A stretch of 64,000 nucleotides of DNA from Ktedonobacter racemifer DSM 44963 (GCF_000178855.1 NZ_ADVG01000003.1:434001-498000), one strand, 5' to 3'. Numbered from the stretch's first letter, positions 23,191 through 33,141 are shown. Numbers and translations: made by a program. Notes: generated by a model from the sequence alone, not told the origin.

Positions 23191-24450
23191 TTAAGATGTC
23201 GCCTGTTCGGGTACATTTCCTTCCATAGGCCGGGGAATACGCGCCTGCTCGCGCCTGGCACTTACCCTGGACAGCAACAGATAACCACAAGCAATCAATA
23301 CACCAATAACAAAACAACCTCCCCACAAAACTTGCGTTCCCAGATGTTCAAAAATAGCACCACCTAGCACCGGCGCGACAAAAGAAGCCAGTCCCCAGGC
23401 CATACCATAAACTCCTTGATATGTCCCGCGTAAACGTTGAGGGGCGAGATCAGCAACTAAAGCAGAGGTTACAGGCGATCCAAGTAATTCACCAAACGTC
23501 CAGATAATCACAGTAAAGGCATACCAGGGTAAGATGTGCCAGAAGGCAACCAGGCCAAAGCCAATACCCATGAGAAACGATGAACATGTCAAAACGAGAG
23601 CTCGTGGGAAACGCGTGACTATATGACTCACTGGTACACTGACCAGTACAATAATGATGCCATTGATCGCGATCACAAGGCCATATTGCTCACTCCCCAG
23701 ACCATGCAGGCGCATGTCGAGCGGCAAAGTGACGCTATATTGAAAATACACACAGGCAAAGAGACAAGCCAGCGCCGCATAAGCAAGCAAGCGAATATCG
23801 CGCAGAGCGCTCCATAACCCGGCTTTTTCCCGAACGCCACTCACATAGTCGTGTTGCTCCTCAGGAGAGACACGCGTCTCAGGAACGCCCCAGGCAATAA
23901 GCCCCGCAAAGACAAGCGAGGTCAAAGCATCGACCACAAATAAGATTTGAAAGCTAATATTGAGCACCAGGCCTGCCAGAATGGGGGCAACAGACGCTCC
24001 TACATTGATTGCCCAGTAGATCAGGCCAAAGGCACGCACCCGCTCTTCCACAGGAACAATATCAGCTATGGCAGCTGAGGCCGCAGGTCGATAAAGTTCA
24101 ATACAATAGCCAAGCGGCACGGCCAGGAAGGCAATAAGCCAGAGAGAAGTCAACCAGCTAAAAATAAAAGTCATTACAGCCGCTAGAGTCATACTCAAGA
24201 CCATCGTTGCCCGGCGTCCAATACTGTCTGCAAGGAGACCGCCACTCAAGCTTGAAGCAAAGGCTCCCATTCCATAGAGCGAGACTACCAGCGCAGCCTG
24301 GCTTACAGAGAGTCCACGCACTGAGGTCAGATACAAAGCAAAAAAAGGTACGACAAATTGTCCTAAACGATTAATAAGCGTTCCCACCCACAGCATCCAG
24401 AAGGGGCGTGGTAATCTCCCCACTCCTGATTTTCGCAAATTTTGAAACAT
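23191..24450 (-). CDS. MFS transporter
   Basis: A 419-residue integral membrane protein with about 12 hydrophobic segments. The MFS loop 2-3 motif is seen as GGLLADSIGRRATM. The central loop at residues 190-210 (VPETRVSPEEQHD) divides two six-helix halves. It resembles drug/proton antiporters of the MdtH/YfmO kind; the substrate is unknown. It lies between an IS fragment and a full-length IS copy and may have moved with them. Confidence 0.85.
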   Translation of the reverse strand: MFQNLRKSGVGRLPRPFWMLWVGTLINRLGQFVVPFFALYLTSVRGLSVSQAALVVSLYGMGAFASSLSGGLLADSIGRRATMVLSMTLAAVMTFIFSWLTSLWLIAFLAVPLGYCIELYRPAASAAIADIVPVEERVRAFGLIYWAINVGASVAPILAGLVLNISFQILFVVDALTSLVFAGLIAWGVPETRVSPEEQHDYVSGVREKAGLWSALRDIRLLAYAALACLFACVYFQYSVTLPLDMRLHGLGSEQYGLVIAINGIIIVLVSVPVSHIVTRFPRALVLTCSSFLMGIGFGLVAFWHILPWYAFTVIIWTFGELLGSPVTSALVADLAPQRLRGTYQGVYGMAWGLASFVAPVLGGAIFEHLGTQVLWGGCFVIGVLIACGYLLLSRVSARREQARIPRPMEGNVPEQATS

Positions 24451-24624
24451 GGTTGTTTATCACCTACAACTTCAACATATACGACAAATATACCTCCACC
24501 AGAGAATACCACACCGATCCTGCCATTGACACTGACCAAAAGCTGTAAGTGTCCCTGTTCACAAGGACAGCAAGCGGCGAGGCCCAGTAAAGGGCCTCGC
24601 CACTCTCGTTCTACGCTATATTAC

Positions 24625-26626
24625 TCTCCGTTCGCTTAAATCTAGACGCAATCTCAAGATTCTGATAAGCTGAAGGACATGAAAGAACCCTTGAGTATTG
24701 AGACAGAACGGATCGACGATATTCCGTTGCTGATCGCTCACATGCAGCAAATGGATCTGGCAGGGCTGCTGGACAAACACTTTCCTGTCCACGGCAATCG
24801 AAAAGGGCTGAGCCTGGGAGAAGTAAGTATGGTCTGGCTGAGCCATTTGCTCTCGCAAGCCGACCATCGGATGAATCGAGTACAGGCATGGGCCACGCGG
24901 CGGCTGGACACATTGCATGGCTGTGGAGTGGGAGCGCTGGACCCAAAAGATTTGACTGATGATCGGCTGGCCGATGTGCTACGCACTTTGAGTTGTGGTG
25001 TGCATTGGCAGGCATTTGAGCAAGAGCTGATGGGACAGTTGGTGCGGATCTATGATCTACAAGCCCAACGCGTGCGCATCGATACGACAACTGCTAGTAG
25101 TTATGCAGAAGTGGACGAGCAAGGGCTGTTGCAGTTGGGTCATAGCAAGGATCATCGCCCAGATCTGCCCCAACTCAAAGTGGTGCTAGCGAGTCTGGAC
25201 CCGTTGGGGATGCCTCTCGCCACGGAAGTGCTTTCTGGCGAGCATGCCGAAGATCCGGTGTATCTGCCCATCATTGCACGCGTGCGCAAAGGACTTCAAC
25301 AGAGTGGTTTGCTCTATGTAGGGGATTGAAAAATGGCAGCGCAGCAGACGCGCGCTACCATCCAGGCGCAAGGAGATTACTATCTGTGCCCCCTTTCGGC
25401 TGTGCAAATGCCCCCTGCCCAACTGCAGCAGGAAGTCGCCGCCCAGCGCGAGCAAGGCGCACGTTTGGTGCAAGTTAAGCGCACTGATGAGGAAGGAAAG
25501 ACCACCTGCATTGCTCAAGGCTATGAGAGCGAAGAGCGGTTTCGAGTCCAGCTCGATGGGCAAACCCAAACCTGGACAGAACGCCGTTTGTTGATCCAAT
25601 CGGTCGCAGCTACACAGGCTGCTCAAGCCAGCTTGCAGAGCCGTGTGCAGCAAGCACAGCAGGTAATAGACGAGTTAATGGTCCGGCGACAGGGCAAACC
25701 GCGCCTGCAGACGCGCTCCGCCGTGGAAGAAGCCATCAACGAGATCCTCACGCGCTTTCGCTGCGAGGGTTTGTTGCGGGTACAGATCCAAGAGTACACG
25801 CAAGAGCATCCAGTGCGGGCGTATCCCGGACGATTGACGGGCGTGCGCCGAACGGTGACCTTTACAGTCGCGTGTTCACGCGAAGAGGAGGCCATTGCTC
25901 AAGCCATGGGCCAATTGGGGTGGCGTGCATATGCCACGAATCATCCAACCGAACATCTCACGTTGGAGCAGGCGGTCGAAGCCTACCGTGATGAATATCT
26001 GGTAGAGCGGAACTTTTCCCGTCTCAAAGGCCATCCGCTGTCTCTCGCTCCTCTGGATGTGCAACGCGATGATCACCGGGTAGGATTGGTGCGCTTGCTC
26101 ACTCTTGCCTTGCGCATCCTGACCTTGTTGGAAGGAGTGGTCCGGCAACGTCTGCGTGAGCAGCAGGAGAAGCTTGCTGGTCTGTTTGCTGGCAATCCGA
26201 AACGCAACACCTGTCAGCCAACGGCAGAACGCTTGCTGGAAGCCTTCCGCGAAGTCACCTTGACCATCGTTCGTACTCTTCATTTTGCTCAACGGCATGT
26301 GACGTCTCTTTCATCTCTTCAGCAGCAGATTTTGACCCTCCTGGGCTTTTCTCCTGCTCTCTATCTCCAACTCGCAGATGATTCGCGAAAGTTTGCTTAA
26401 CTTGAAGCCAACAGTGAGAAAGAATGGGCGGAGAGAGAATGACAAAGAGGAGGCTCAATGATGTCTGGCGCCTCCCTCCTCCGTTCATTGTTTCCTGTCT
26501 CTATTTCTTCGTAGTGCTCTTCTCTGCCTTTCTCGATAGAAGGTATGGACAGAAGATACCTTTCTGCCCACCTTCGGCTCCAGTAGATGATTCTTACAAT
26601 CCGCCCGAAATTTAAGCGAACGGTGA
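24625..26626 (+). mobile_element. IS1634-like insertion sequence
   Basis: Imperfect terminal inverted repeats share CCGTTCGCTTAAAT: at 24628-24641 on the plus strand and as its complement at 26609-26622. About 2.0 kb, with one transposase frame that is broken by a stop. No clear target duplication is visible. The stretch 26401-26608 after the transposase has no gene. Confidence 0.75.
24679..26400 (+). pseudogene. IS1634-like DDE transposase with one in-frame TGA
   Basis: A 573-codon frame interrupted only by TGA at 25327-25329, within YVGD*KMAAQQTR; relatives usually have Cys or Ser at this place. The first part has the catalytic Asp in RVRIDTTTASSY, the second Asp in the VGD motif and the C-terminal Glu region in YRDEYLVERNF. 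Apart from the stop the gene is full length, so decay is recent or the stop is read through. Confidence that it is inactive is moderate. Confidence 0.8.
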
Positions 26627-26763
26627 GGTTAGATGAAGTACATATGCTAATAGCATTGTAACCTTGCAAACATATGCTATCAGCATGCATTTGCTCTTTT
26701 CACTCAGAAAGAATCTCGTGTATCATTTTGTTCAGTGCATTCTGGAGAAGGAAAAAGAAAAAC

Positions 26764-27762
26764 ATGAGAATTCTTATTTTGGGCGGGACTGGTTTTCTGG
26801 GTCGTCATCTTGTCCAGGCAGCGTTAGAGCGCCAGCATACAGTAACACTCTTTAATCGTGGACTCTCGCATCCCGAACTGTTTCCGCAGGTGGAGCAGAT
26901 CCATGGCGACCGAGAGAGAGATCTCCAGTTGCTCCATGGGCGCATCTGGGATGCAGTGATTGATTCCAATGGACAAATTCCGCGCCAAGTACACGAAAGT
27001 GCTAGCTTACTAGCAGAGAGCACTAGCCACTATACCTTTATCTCTACTACTTCGGTCTACGCAGACTTTACTGTCGCACCAATCGATGAGCTCTCACCAC
27101 TCTCAAAACTCGAAGACACCGCCATTGAGACCCAAACACGGGAGACTTATGGAGCACGTAAAGCACTCTGTGAGCACCACGCAGAGCAGGCGCTACCCAA
27201 CCGCGTGCTGGTTATTCGCCCAGGCCTCATCGTTGGGCCACATGACCCCACTGATCGCTTTACCTACTGGCCTCATCGTATCGCTCAAGGTGGCCAGGTT
27301 TTAGCACCCGGTAATCCAGAGCAGCCAGTTCAGTTTATCGATGTGCGTGACCTGGCGGCGTGGTGCATTGCTATGGCCGAAGCGCGCCGAACTGGTGTTT
27401 ATAATGCAAAAGGACCTGGTAGTCCATTAACGATGCGTCAACTCTTGGAATGTTGCCGCCAGGTGAGTGGCGGCAACGCACAGTTTGAGTGGGTAGATGA
27501 GCGGTTTCTCCTGGAGCAAGAGGTCATGCCCTATCTTCAATTACCCCTCTGGGTACCCAGTGAGATGGTCGGCTTTGCACGGGTTGATTGTAGTAAGGCA
27601 ATTGCTGCGGGTCTGCACTTTCGTCCGCTTACCGAGACAATCCAGGATACTCTCGATTGGGACGCTACACGCCCAGCGAACAATGTATTGCATGCCGGCC
27701 TCGCACCTGAACATGAGCAACAGCTTTTACGCGCCTGGCACTTGAAATTGAAGAAACAGTGA
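26764..27762 (+). CDS. NAD-dependent epimerase/dehydratase (atypical SDR)
   Basis: A 332-residue Rossmann-fold protein. The nucleotide-binding motif ILGGTGFLGRH is at residues 5-15. The Ser/Tyr/Lys site is around ISTTSVYAD and TYGARKALCE, where Y-x3-K is kept. Extended SDR proteins of this type act on nucleotide sugars or flavonoid-like substrates. The start at 26764 follows GGAGAAGG; the longer frame to 26674 is not SDR-like. Its stop lies one base from the convergent MaoC gene. Confidence 0.85.
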   Translation: MRILILGGTGFLGRHLVQAALERQHTVTLFNRGLSHPELFPQVEQIHGDRERDLQLLHGRIWDAVIDSNGQIPRQVHESASLLAESTSHYTFISTTSVYADFTVAPIDELSPLSKLEDTAIETQTRETYGARKALCEHHAEQALPNRVLVIRPGLIVGPHDPTDRFTYWPHRIAQGGQVLAPGNPEQPVQFIDVRDLAAWCIAMAEARRTGVYNAKGPGSPLTMRQLLECCRQVSGGNAQFEWVDERFLLEQEVMPYLQLPLWVPSEMVGFARVDCSKAIAAGLHFRPLTETIQDTLDWDATRPANNVLHAGLAPEHEQQLLRAWHLKLKKQ

Positions 27763-27763
27763 G

Positions 27764-28201
27764 TTAAGGAGCGACTGAGGGGTCGGGTTCGTATTTGACC
27801 GTGGCCTCGCCGGTCAGGACCCTGGCTCCATCCTGGTTGATGCAATCGGTTTGGAGGAAGACCAGGCCTTTGTCGACCCGGACTTTAGTGACCTCGACGC
27901 TCACGGTTATAGTATCGCCGATGTAGACGGGGGCGGAGAACTTCAGGGTTTGCCCCAGGTAGATGCTGCCTGGTCCCGGCAGTTCGGTGCCGATAAGCGC
28001 GGAGATCATGGAGCCAGTAAGGAAGCCGTGCGCGATGCGGCGACCAAAGCGCGATTGGGCGGCATAGGCCTCGTCTAAGTGAACGGGATTCGTGTCGCCG
28101 CTCACCTCGGCGAAGCGCACAATGTCCTGGTCAGTAATGGTGCGGGTGCGGGTGACCCTGGCTCCGACGGGTGGCAGATTGGGTTCAAGCTCTGCGGTCA
28201 T
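27764..28201 (-). CDS. MaoC-like (R)-specific enoyl-CoA hydratase
   Basis: A 145-residue hotdog-fold hydratase. The hydratase-2 motif is seen in SGDTNPVHLDEAYA and FGRRIAHGF, giving the catalytic Asp and His. It converts trans-2-enoyl-CoA and (R)-3-hydroxyacyl-CoA, as PhaJ does, linking beta-oxidation to hydroxyalkanoate metabolism. It lies 48 bases after the TetR gene on the same strand and is divergent from the ketosynthase-ligase operon, which supports a role in acyl-CoA metabolism. Confidence 0.85.
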   Translation of the reverse strand: MTAELEPNLPPVGARVTRTRTITDQDIVRFAEVSGDTNPVHLDEAYAAQSRFGRRIAHGFLTGSMISALIGTELPGPGSIYLGQTLKFSAPVYIGDTITVSVEVTKVRVDKGLVFLQTDCINQDGARVLTGEATVKYEPDPSVAP

Positions 28202-28249
28202 GTACAGGTCTCCTTATGAAAATAAGCTAGTACGGTTCGGTTGCGCCTT

Positions 28250-28942
28250 TTATTTCGGAGTGTCTTTGTGAGCTGGCTGGGACAGGCCTTGCTCGATAAA
28301 GCTCATGAGAGTTTCGAATACTTCGGGGGGCAGGTCGTGGATCTGGGCAGACTCCTCCTGGCTATCCGCAGGCCAGATGAGATAGCGCAAGGCGACGAAA
28401 TGACCTATTCCCATCAGGGCATATGCCAGGGGTTCGGGTTCCATGTCTCTTACCGTTCCCTCAGACATAGCCGAGCGCAGGCCGCGAATGTAACCCTGGC
28501 TGATGCCCTGGTAATACTCCTGCGCGGCCTCGGGAGCTACACGCTCCGCCTCCTGGACGATGCGATAGAGACCCCGGTGCGAGGCGACAAAGCTAAAGAA
28601 GGACTTAAAACCACGCCTCTCCGTCTCCAGGCGGTCTGCGGAGCCAGCCGTGGCCTGGCGCAGCGCTCCGCGCAGTTGCTGGCTAAGGTCGCGCACCAGT
28701 TCGGCGAAGATGTCACGTTTGGTTGGGAAATAAATATAGAACGTGCCCTGCGCCACCTTCGCACGCCGCGTGATCTCTGAGACACTGGCCTCGTAGTAAC
28801 CTATCTCGCCAAAGACTTCTTCGGCGACATCCAGGATACGGCGGCGCGTGGCCTCGCCCCTGGCAGTGAGTGGGGCGTTCCCTTTGGCCTGCTTCTCCGC
28901 GCCTTCCTCTGGTTGCGAGGTCGCTGAGGTGTGTTCTTGCAT
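28250..28942 (-). CDS. TetR-family regulator, FadR-like
   Basis: A 230-residue repressor. The helix-turn-helix is YYEASVSEITRRAKVAQGTFYIYF at about residues 48-71. The C-terminal ligand domain (AERVAPEAAQEYYQGISQGY) resembles acyl-CoA-responsive members. It is cotranscribed with the MaoC gene and divergent from the ketosynthase III-like gene. A palindrome in the intergenic region (29255-29269) that recurs at the ABC importer is its likely operator; inference. Confidence 0.85.
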   Translation of the reverse strand: MQEHTSATSQPEEGAEKQAKGNAPLTARGEATRRRILDVAEEVFGEIGYYEASVSEITRRAKVAQGTFYIYFPTKRDIFAELVRDLSQQLRGALRQATAGSADRLETERRGFKSFFSFVASHRGLYRIVQEAERVAPEAAQEYYQGISQGYIRGLRSAMSEGTVRDMEPEPLAYALMGIGHFVALRYLIWPADSQEESAQIHDLPPEVFETLMSFIEQGLSQPAHKDTPK

Positions 28943-29084
28943 CTATCCAACTCCCCTTTATGATCTAGAACTCGTTACTGTCAATAATCGCATATTCATT
29001 CTCAGCTGTCTATTCTCTATTTTCCCGCTCAGAACTTTCCCATTCTCCTCTGGCGCCTACCTCGGCCCGCTGCGCGAGCCTTCG

Positions 29085-29137
29085 GGGTAAGGTGTGGGTG
29101 GAAAACGGCTTTGCCGTTTTCCACCCACACCTTACCC
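29085..29137. repeat. perfect 25-base inverted repeat with 3-base loop
   Basis: Arms at 29085-29109 and 29113-29137 are exact complements (left starts GGGTAAGGTGTGGGTGGAAA) around TTT. It lies in a divergent promoter region, between the TetR gene and the ketosynthase gene. Confidence 0.9.
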
Positions 29138-29254
29138 TTGAGCGCCGCAGGCGCGAAAGCTTCTCTGAGGAAGGCCTCTCATGTCGCCTGGAATAGAAAA
29201 CTCTGTTTTCCAGCTTGACTTTCTAGGAGATGGTTGAGTACCATATATGAAAGG

Positions 29255-29269
29255 TGACTCAACTGTCAT
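29255..29269. promoter_or_regulatory. candidate operator, TGACTCAACTGTCAT
   Basis: It sits directly before a TATTAT -10-like box (29269-29274) upstream of the ketosynthase operon. A near-identical site, TGACTCAAGTGTCAT, is at 47899-47913. Confidence 0.6.
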
Positions 29270-29293
29270 ATTATAACACAAGGGGGTAATGGC

Positions 29294-30373
29294 GTGAGCC
29301 TGGAACAGAATGCGTCACAGGAGCAGAGCGGCTTCAGAGCGATAGAGGGCGAGAATGGAGGGCAGGCAACGACAATTGGGCTGGTGGCGTTCGCGACCTA
29401 TTTACCGGAGCAGGTACAGGATGCGGCCTATATTGCCGAACAGAGTGGGATTCCCGAGGAGGTTGTGCGCAAGAAGCTGGGGATTGAGCAGAAGCGGCGC
29501 GCGAGCTATGAAGATCAGACCTCGGTCATGGCGGTAAGGGCGGCGCAGAGGGTGCTGGAACTGGCAGCGCTTGAGCCGGGAGAGATTGACCTGGTGCTTT
29601 ATTCGGGAAGCATGCACAAGGATTTCTATGTCTGGTCGGCGGCGAACCGCATTCAGCATCTGCTGGGGGCCAAAAACGCTTATGCCTTTGAGCTAGCGGC
29701 CCTCTGCACAACAAATGTCCTGGCGCTCAAGGTTGCACGCGACTTGATGCGTTCGGATACGCGGCTGCACACGGTCTTGATCTGTGGTGGGCATCGGACG
29801 GCGGACCTGATCGATTTTCGCGAGGCCTCCAGTCGCTTCCTCTTCAATCTCTCAGATGGAGGGAGCGCTATGCTGCTGAGGCGCGATTACGCGCTGAACC
29901 AGGTGCTGGACTCGGCCTTTATCACGGATGGCTCGCTGGCAGAGGATGTGATTATTCCCGCAGGCGGGACGCGGCGCCCGACCTCGCGCGAGACATTGGA
30001 GCAGGGACTGCATACCTTTCATATTCCAGATACCGAGCACTTGCGCCAGGGGCTGGACCTTATTTCAGAGCAGCGTTTTGTGCAGGTGGTAAGTGATGCT
30101 GTAGAGCGCAGTGGGTACCGGGTGGAGGATGTTGATCTGCTCGCGATCAATCATATGAAGCCCTCGATGCATCGCCGCATTCTCTCCATGCTTCATCTCA
30201 GTGAGGAGCAGTCAATCTATCTCTCAGATTATGGCCATATTGGCGCGCCCGACCAGGTTTTGGCCCTGGAACTGGCGCAACAACGCGATATGCTTCGCCC
30301 AGGGCAACTGGTCGTCCTGGCAAGCGCGGGCCTGGGCTTTACCTGGGGCGCGACGGCGTTGCGCTGGGGCTAG
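29294..30373 (+). CDS. 3-oxoacyl-ACP synthase III-like thiolase-fold enzyme
   Basis: A 359-residue protein of the KAS III family, which condenses acyl-CoA with an extender or transfers acyl groups. The catalytic Cys138 is in FELAALCTTN and the His is in LLAINHMKPSMH (about residue 280). The third residue of the classic Cys-His-Asn triad is changed: YGHIGAPD in place of the usual GNTS/GNxG. It starts with GTG at 29294 after AAGGGGG. It heads an operon with an acyl-CoA ligase and an alpha/beta hydrolase, so it probably makes or modifies an acyl product, but it may not be a canonical fatty acid initiator. Confidence 0.8.
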   Translation: MSLEQNASQEQSGFRAIEGENGGQATTIGLVAFATYLPEQVQDAAYIAEQSGIPEEVVRKKLGIEQKRRASYEDQTSVMAVRAAQRVLELAALEPGEIDLVLYSGSMHKDFYVWSAANRIQHLLGAKNAYAFELAALCTTNVLALKVARDLMRSDTRLHTVLICGGHRTADLIDFREASSRFLFNLSDGGSAMLLRRDYALNQVLDSAFITDGSLAEDVIIPAGGTRRPTSRETLEQGLHTFHIPDTEHLRQGLDLISEQRFVQVVSDAVERSGYRVEDVDLLAINHMKPSMHRRILSMLHLSEEQSIYLSDYGHIGAPDQVLALELAQQRDMLRPGQLVVLASAGLGFTWGATALRWG

Positions 30374-30470
30374 CCTGAGCACAGAAAGTGAGTTGTAAAG
30401 CAGCAATTTATTCTGGTTGTGTTTCAATCGATTTTCATGCATACTTGTTAGCAGAGAACGCAGAGAGGCG

Positions 30471-32018
30471 ATGTGCAACATGACATTCATCAATGTTGGC
30501 GAATGGCTTGAGCGCCGTGAACAACTGACGCCGGACAAAGTCGGTCTGGTAGATGGCGAGACGACCTCCAAACATAGGCGACTGACATATCGTATACTCA
30601 ACCAGCGCGCACGCGCCCTGGCGGCTGTGTTTCAGGAAGAATACGCTGTACAGCAGGGCGAACGCGTGGCGATCCTGGCGCAGAACGCGCCAGAATACCT
30701 GGATGCCTTTTTCGCGTGTACCCTCATCGGTGCGATCCTCGTCCCCCTGAACGTACGCCTGACAATTAACGAACTAACAACGATTCTCATAGACTGCGAG
30801 CCGCGCTTGCTGCTACATGATGCGACCTTCCAGCAGCAGTCCCAGACTATCGCGACGGTCCTGGAGCAGCAAAATTCACACGCGCCACAACTACGCGCCC
30901 TTACAAGCTTTCCCGGTGCTGATCCCCAGCTCGCAGAGCGTGCCAGGCCCTTCCAGAGCCAGGATGGCGAGGAAATAGCCCTGATTCTCTATACCTCGGG
31001 GACAACGGGTACGCCCAAGGGGGCAATGCTCTCGCACCGCATGCTGACCTGGAACGCGATCAACACGCAGATTAGCTGGGGCGTGCGCGAGAACGACATT
31101 ACGCCAACCTTCGCACCCTTCTTTCACGCGGGCGGCCTGAACGTGCTAACCACGCCACTTTACCACTGCGGCGGCACGGTCGTTCTCCTGCGCAACTCAA
31201 CGCCTGAAGCCATTCTAGAAACCATTGAGCGGGAGCGCTGCACGATTGTCTTTGCCGTGCCGACCGTCTTCCAGTTGATGCAACATCACAAGACCTTCGC
31301 CACAAGCGATCTCACCTCGCTCCGCTTCTGTGTCACAGGTGGCTCCTCGTGTCCACTCCCAGTAATTGAGGGCTATGCAGCACGGGACCTGGTTTTTCGC
31401 CAGGGCTATGGCCTGACAGAGGTTGGGGTCAACTGCTTTAGCCTGGCACCCGAGGATGCTCTGCGCAAGGCGGGCTCGGTAGGGCGGCCTGTTTTTCACT
31501 CACGGGCGCGCGTCGTGGATGAAGAGGGGCACGACGTTCCCACGGGGCGCGAGGGCGAGCTGCTACTAGCAGGTCCCCATGTCTGCTCAGGCTATTGGCG
31601 GCGTTCCGAGGCCACGGCGGAGGCACGCTTAGATGAATGGTGGCGCACCGGAGACCTCGTACGCCAGGACGAGGATGGCTACTACTACATCGTGGGACGC
31701 AAGAAGGATATGCTTATCTCGGGCGGCGAAAACGTATATTTAGCCGAGGTCGAGCAGGTCCTGGCGAGGCATCCCGCTATCTACGAGGTCGCGGTCATTC
31801 CCCGACCAGATCCAAAATGGGGCGAGGTTGGCCTGGCCGTGATCGTACCCAGCGAGCAGGCGGAGCTTACGCCAGAAGAGATCATAGCCTACTGCGCCGA
31901 CAAACTGGCACGCTATAAGATACCGCGTACATTTATGTTTACTGATGCCTTGCCACGCAACGCCATGGGCAAGGTCATGAAGGCACAGTTACGTACACAA
32001 TTTGTAACGGAGGGATAA
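30471..32018 (+). CDS. acyl-CoA synthetase (AMP-forming)
   Basis: A 515-residue ANL-superfamily ligase. The P-loop is LYTSGTTGTPKGAM; the A5 motif is GYGLTEVG; the hinge is YIVGRKKDMLISGGENVY and the catalytic lysine is in PRNAMGKVMK at the C-terminus. It activates a carboxylic acid to its CoA thioester through an acyl-AMP. ATG 30471 follows AGAGAGGCG; an ATG three codons later is possible. It lies four bases before the hydrolase gene and so is cotranscribed. Confidence 0.9.
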   Translation: MCNMTFINVGEWLERREQLTPDKVGLVDGETTSKHRRLTYRILNQRARALAAVFQEEYAVQQGERVAILAQNAPEYLDAFFACTLIGAILVPLNVRLTINELTTILIDCEPRLLLHDATFQQQSQTIATVLEQQNSHAPQLRALTSFPGADPQLAERARPFQSQDGEEIALILYTSGTTGTPKGAMLSHRMLTWNAINTQISWGVRENDITPTFAPFFHAGGLNVLTTPLYHCGGTVVLLRNSTPEAILETIERERCTIVFAVPTVFQLMQHHKTFATSDLTSLRFCVTGGSSCPLPVIEGYAARDLVFRQGYGLTEVGVNCFSLAPEDALRKAGSVGRPVFHSRARVVDEEGHDVPTGREGELLLAGPHVCSGYWRRSEATAEARLDEWWRTGDLVRQDEDGYYYIVGRKKDMLISGGENVYLAEVEQVLARHPAIYEVAVIPRPDPKWGEVGLAVIVPSEQAELTPEEIIAYCADKLARYKIPRTFMFTDALPRNAMGKVMKAQLRTQFVTEG

Positions 32019-32022
32019 CCAG

Positions 32023-33087
32023 ATGACGACATCGCTTTTGCTGGACGGAATTAGCCAGCATACGACGCAAACCAGGCGGCTCACAATGGCATACTTGGCC
32101 ACGGGACAGGGGCCAACACCCGTGGTCCTGGTGCATGGTAACTGTTCGTCCTCACTCTTCTTTCAGGACTTCATGCTGGCCCTGGCGGCCACCGGAAGCT
32201 ACACGATCTACGCACCAGATATGCGCGGCTATGGCGAGAGCGAGACGCTACCCGTCGACGCCACGCGCGGGGTACGCGACTATTCCGACGATCTCGCCAC
32301 CTTTGTCCAGGCGCTCAACCTGCCGCCCTTCCATCTCCTGGGCTGGTCGCTGGGCGGGAATATCATCATGCAGTACGCCATCGATTATCCAGGCACGGTG
32401 CGCACGCTCCTGCTGGAGGCCAGTGGCTCGCCATATGGCTTTGGAGGCACTAAAGACGCCGCAGGCACGCCAACCTGGCTGGATAGCTCGGGCAGCGGCG
32501 GAGGCACCGTCAACGCCGATTTCGTCAAGAGCTTGCAAAGTGGCGATCGTAGTAGCGGCCCCACTTCGCCGCGCGCCACGATGAACGCCTTCTATTTTAA
32601 GCCACCTTTCCAGGTGTCGCCCGAGCGCGAGGAGATCTATGTAAGCGCGATCCTCTCGACGAAGGTCACGCCCGGCAACTATCCCGGCGACATACTCCCC
32701 TCTGAGAACTGGCCCGGCATCGCCCCCGGCAAGCTAGGCGTCAATAACGCCCTCGCGCCCAAATACCTCAACCAGGGCACCCTGGTCGATATCGCCAGCA
32801 AGCCGCCTATCCTCTGGTTTCATGGCGCGGACGACCAGATCGTCTCCGACACCTCAATGTTTGATATTGGCTTCCTGGGGCAACTGGGTGTGATCCCTGG
32901 CTGGCCCGGCGCGCAGGTCTATCCCCCTCAGCCGATGAAGACGCAGATCCGCACGCTGCTAGAGAGCTACCAGGCCAACGGTGGCAGTTACCAGGAACAC
33001 GTACTACCCGAATGCGGCCACTCGCCCCACATCGAGAAGCAAGATGAGGTACTCAAGCTCTGTACTGAGTTTATGAACGCGCATTGA
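32023..33087 (+). CDS. alpha/beta hydrolase
   Basis: A 354-residue hydrolase without a signal peptide. The oxyanion region is VLVHGNCSSS, the nucleophile elbow is LLGWSLGGNI, the acid is in WFHGADDQIVSD and the His is in LPECGHSPHIE. It is the last gene of the ketosynthase-ligase operon, with AGGGAT as RBS, and would cleave an ester or thioester; the substrate is unknown. Confidence 0.88.
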   Translation: MTTSLLLDGISQHTTQTRRLTMAYLATGQGPTPVVLVHGNCSSSLFFQDFMLALAATGSYTIYAPDMRGYGESETLPVDATRGVRDYSDDLATFVQALNLPPFHLLGWSLGGNIIMQYAIDYPGTVRTLLLEASGSPYGFGGTKDAAGTPTWLDSSGSGGGTVNADFVKSLQSGDRSSGPTSPRATMNAFYFKPPFQVSPEREEIYVSAILSTKVTPGNYPGDILPSENWPGIAPGKLGVNNALAPKYLNQGTLVDIASKPPILWFHGADDQIVSDTSMFDIGFLGQLGVIPGWPGAQVYPPQPMKTQIRTLLESYQANGGSYQEHVLPECGHSPHIEKQDEVLKLCTEFMNAH

Positions 33088-33092
33088 TGCTA

Positions 33093-33141
33093 AGTAGCCG
33101 CGTACGCCAGTAGCGGCCCGCTACTGGCGTACGCGGCTACT
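33093..33141 (+). terminator. near-perfect palindrome, operon terminator
   Basis: Twenty-four-base arms at 33093-33116 and 33118-33141 are exact complements with a single-base spacer (left arm starts AGTAGCCGCGTACGCCAGTA). It lies five bases after the hydrolase stop. There is no T-tract. Confidence 0.75.

Noticed and set aside
25327..25329. TGA at a usual Cys position of the transposase could encode selenocysteine
   Set aside because: No stem-loop typical of a SECIS is evident just after it, transposases are not selenoproteins, and a simple nonsense mutation in an IS explains it.
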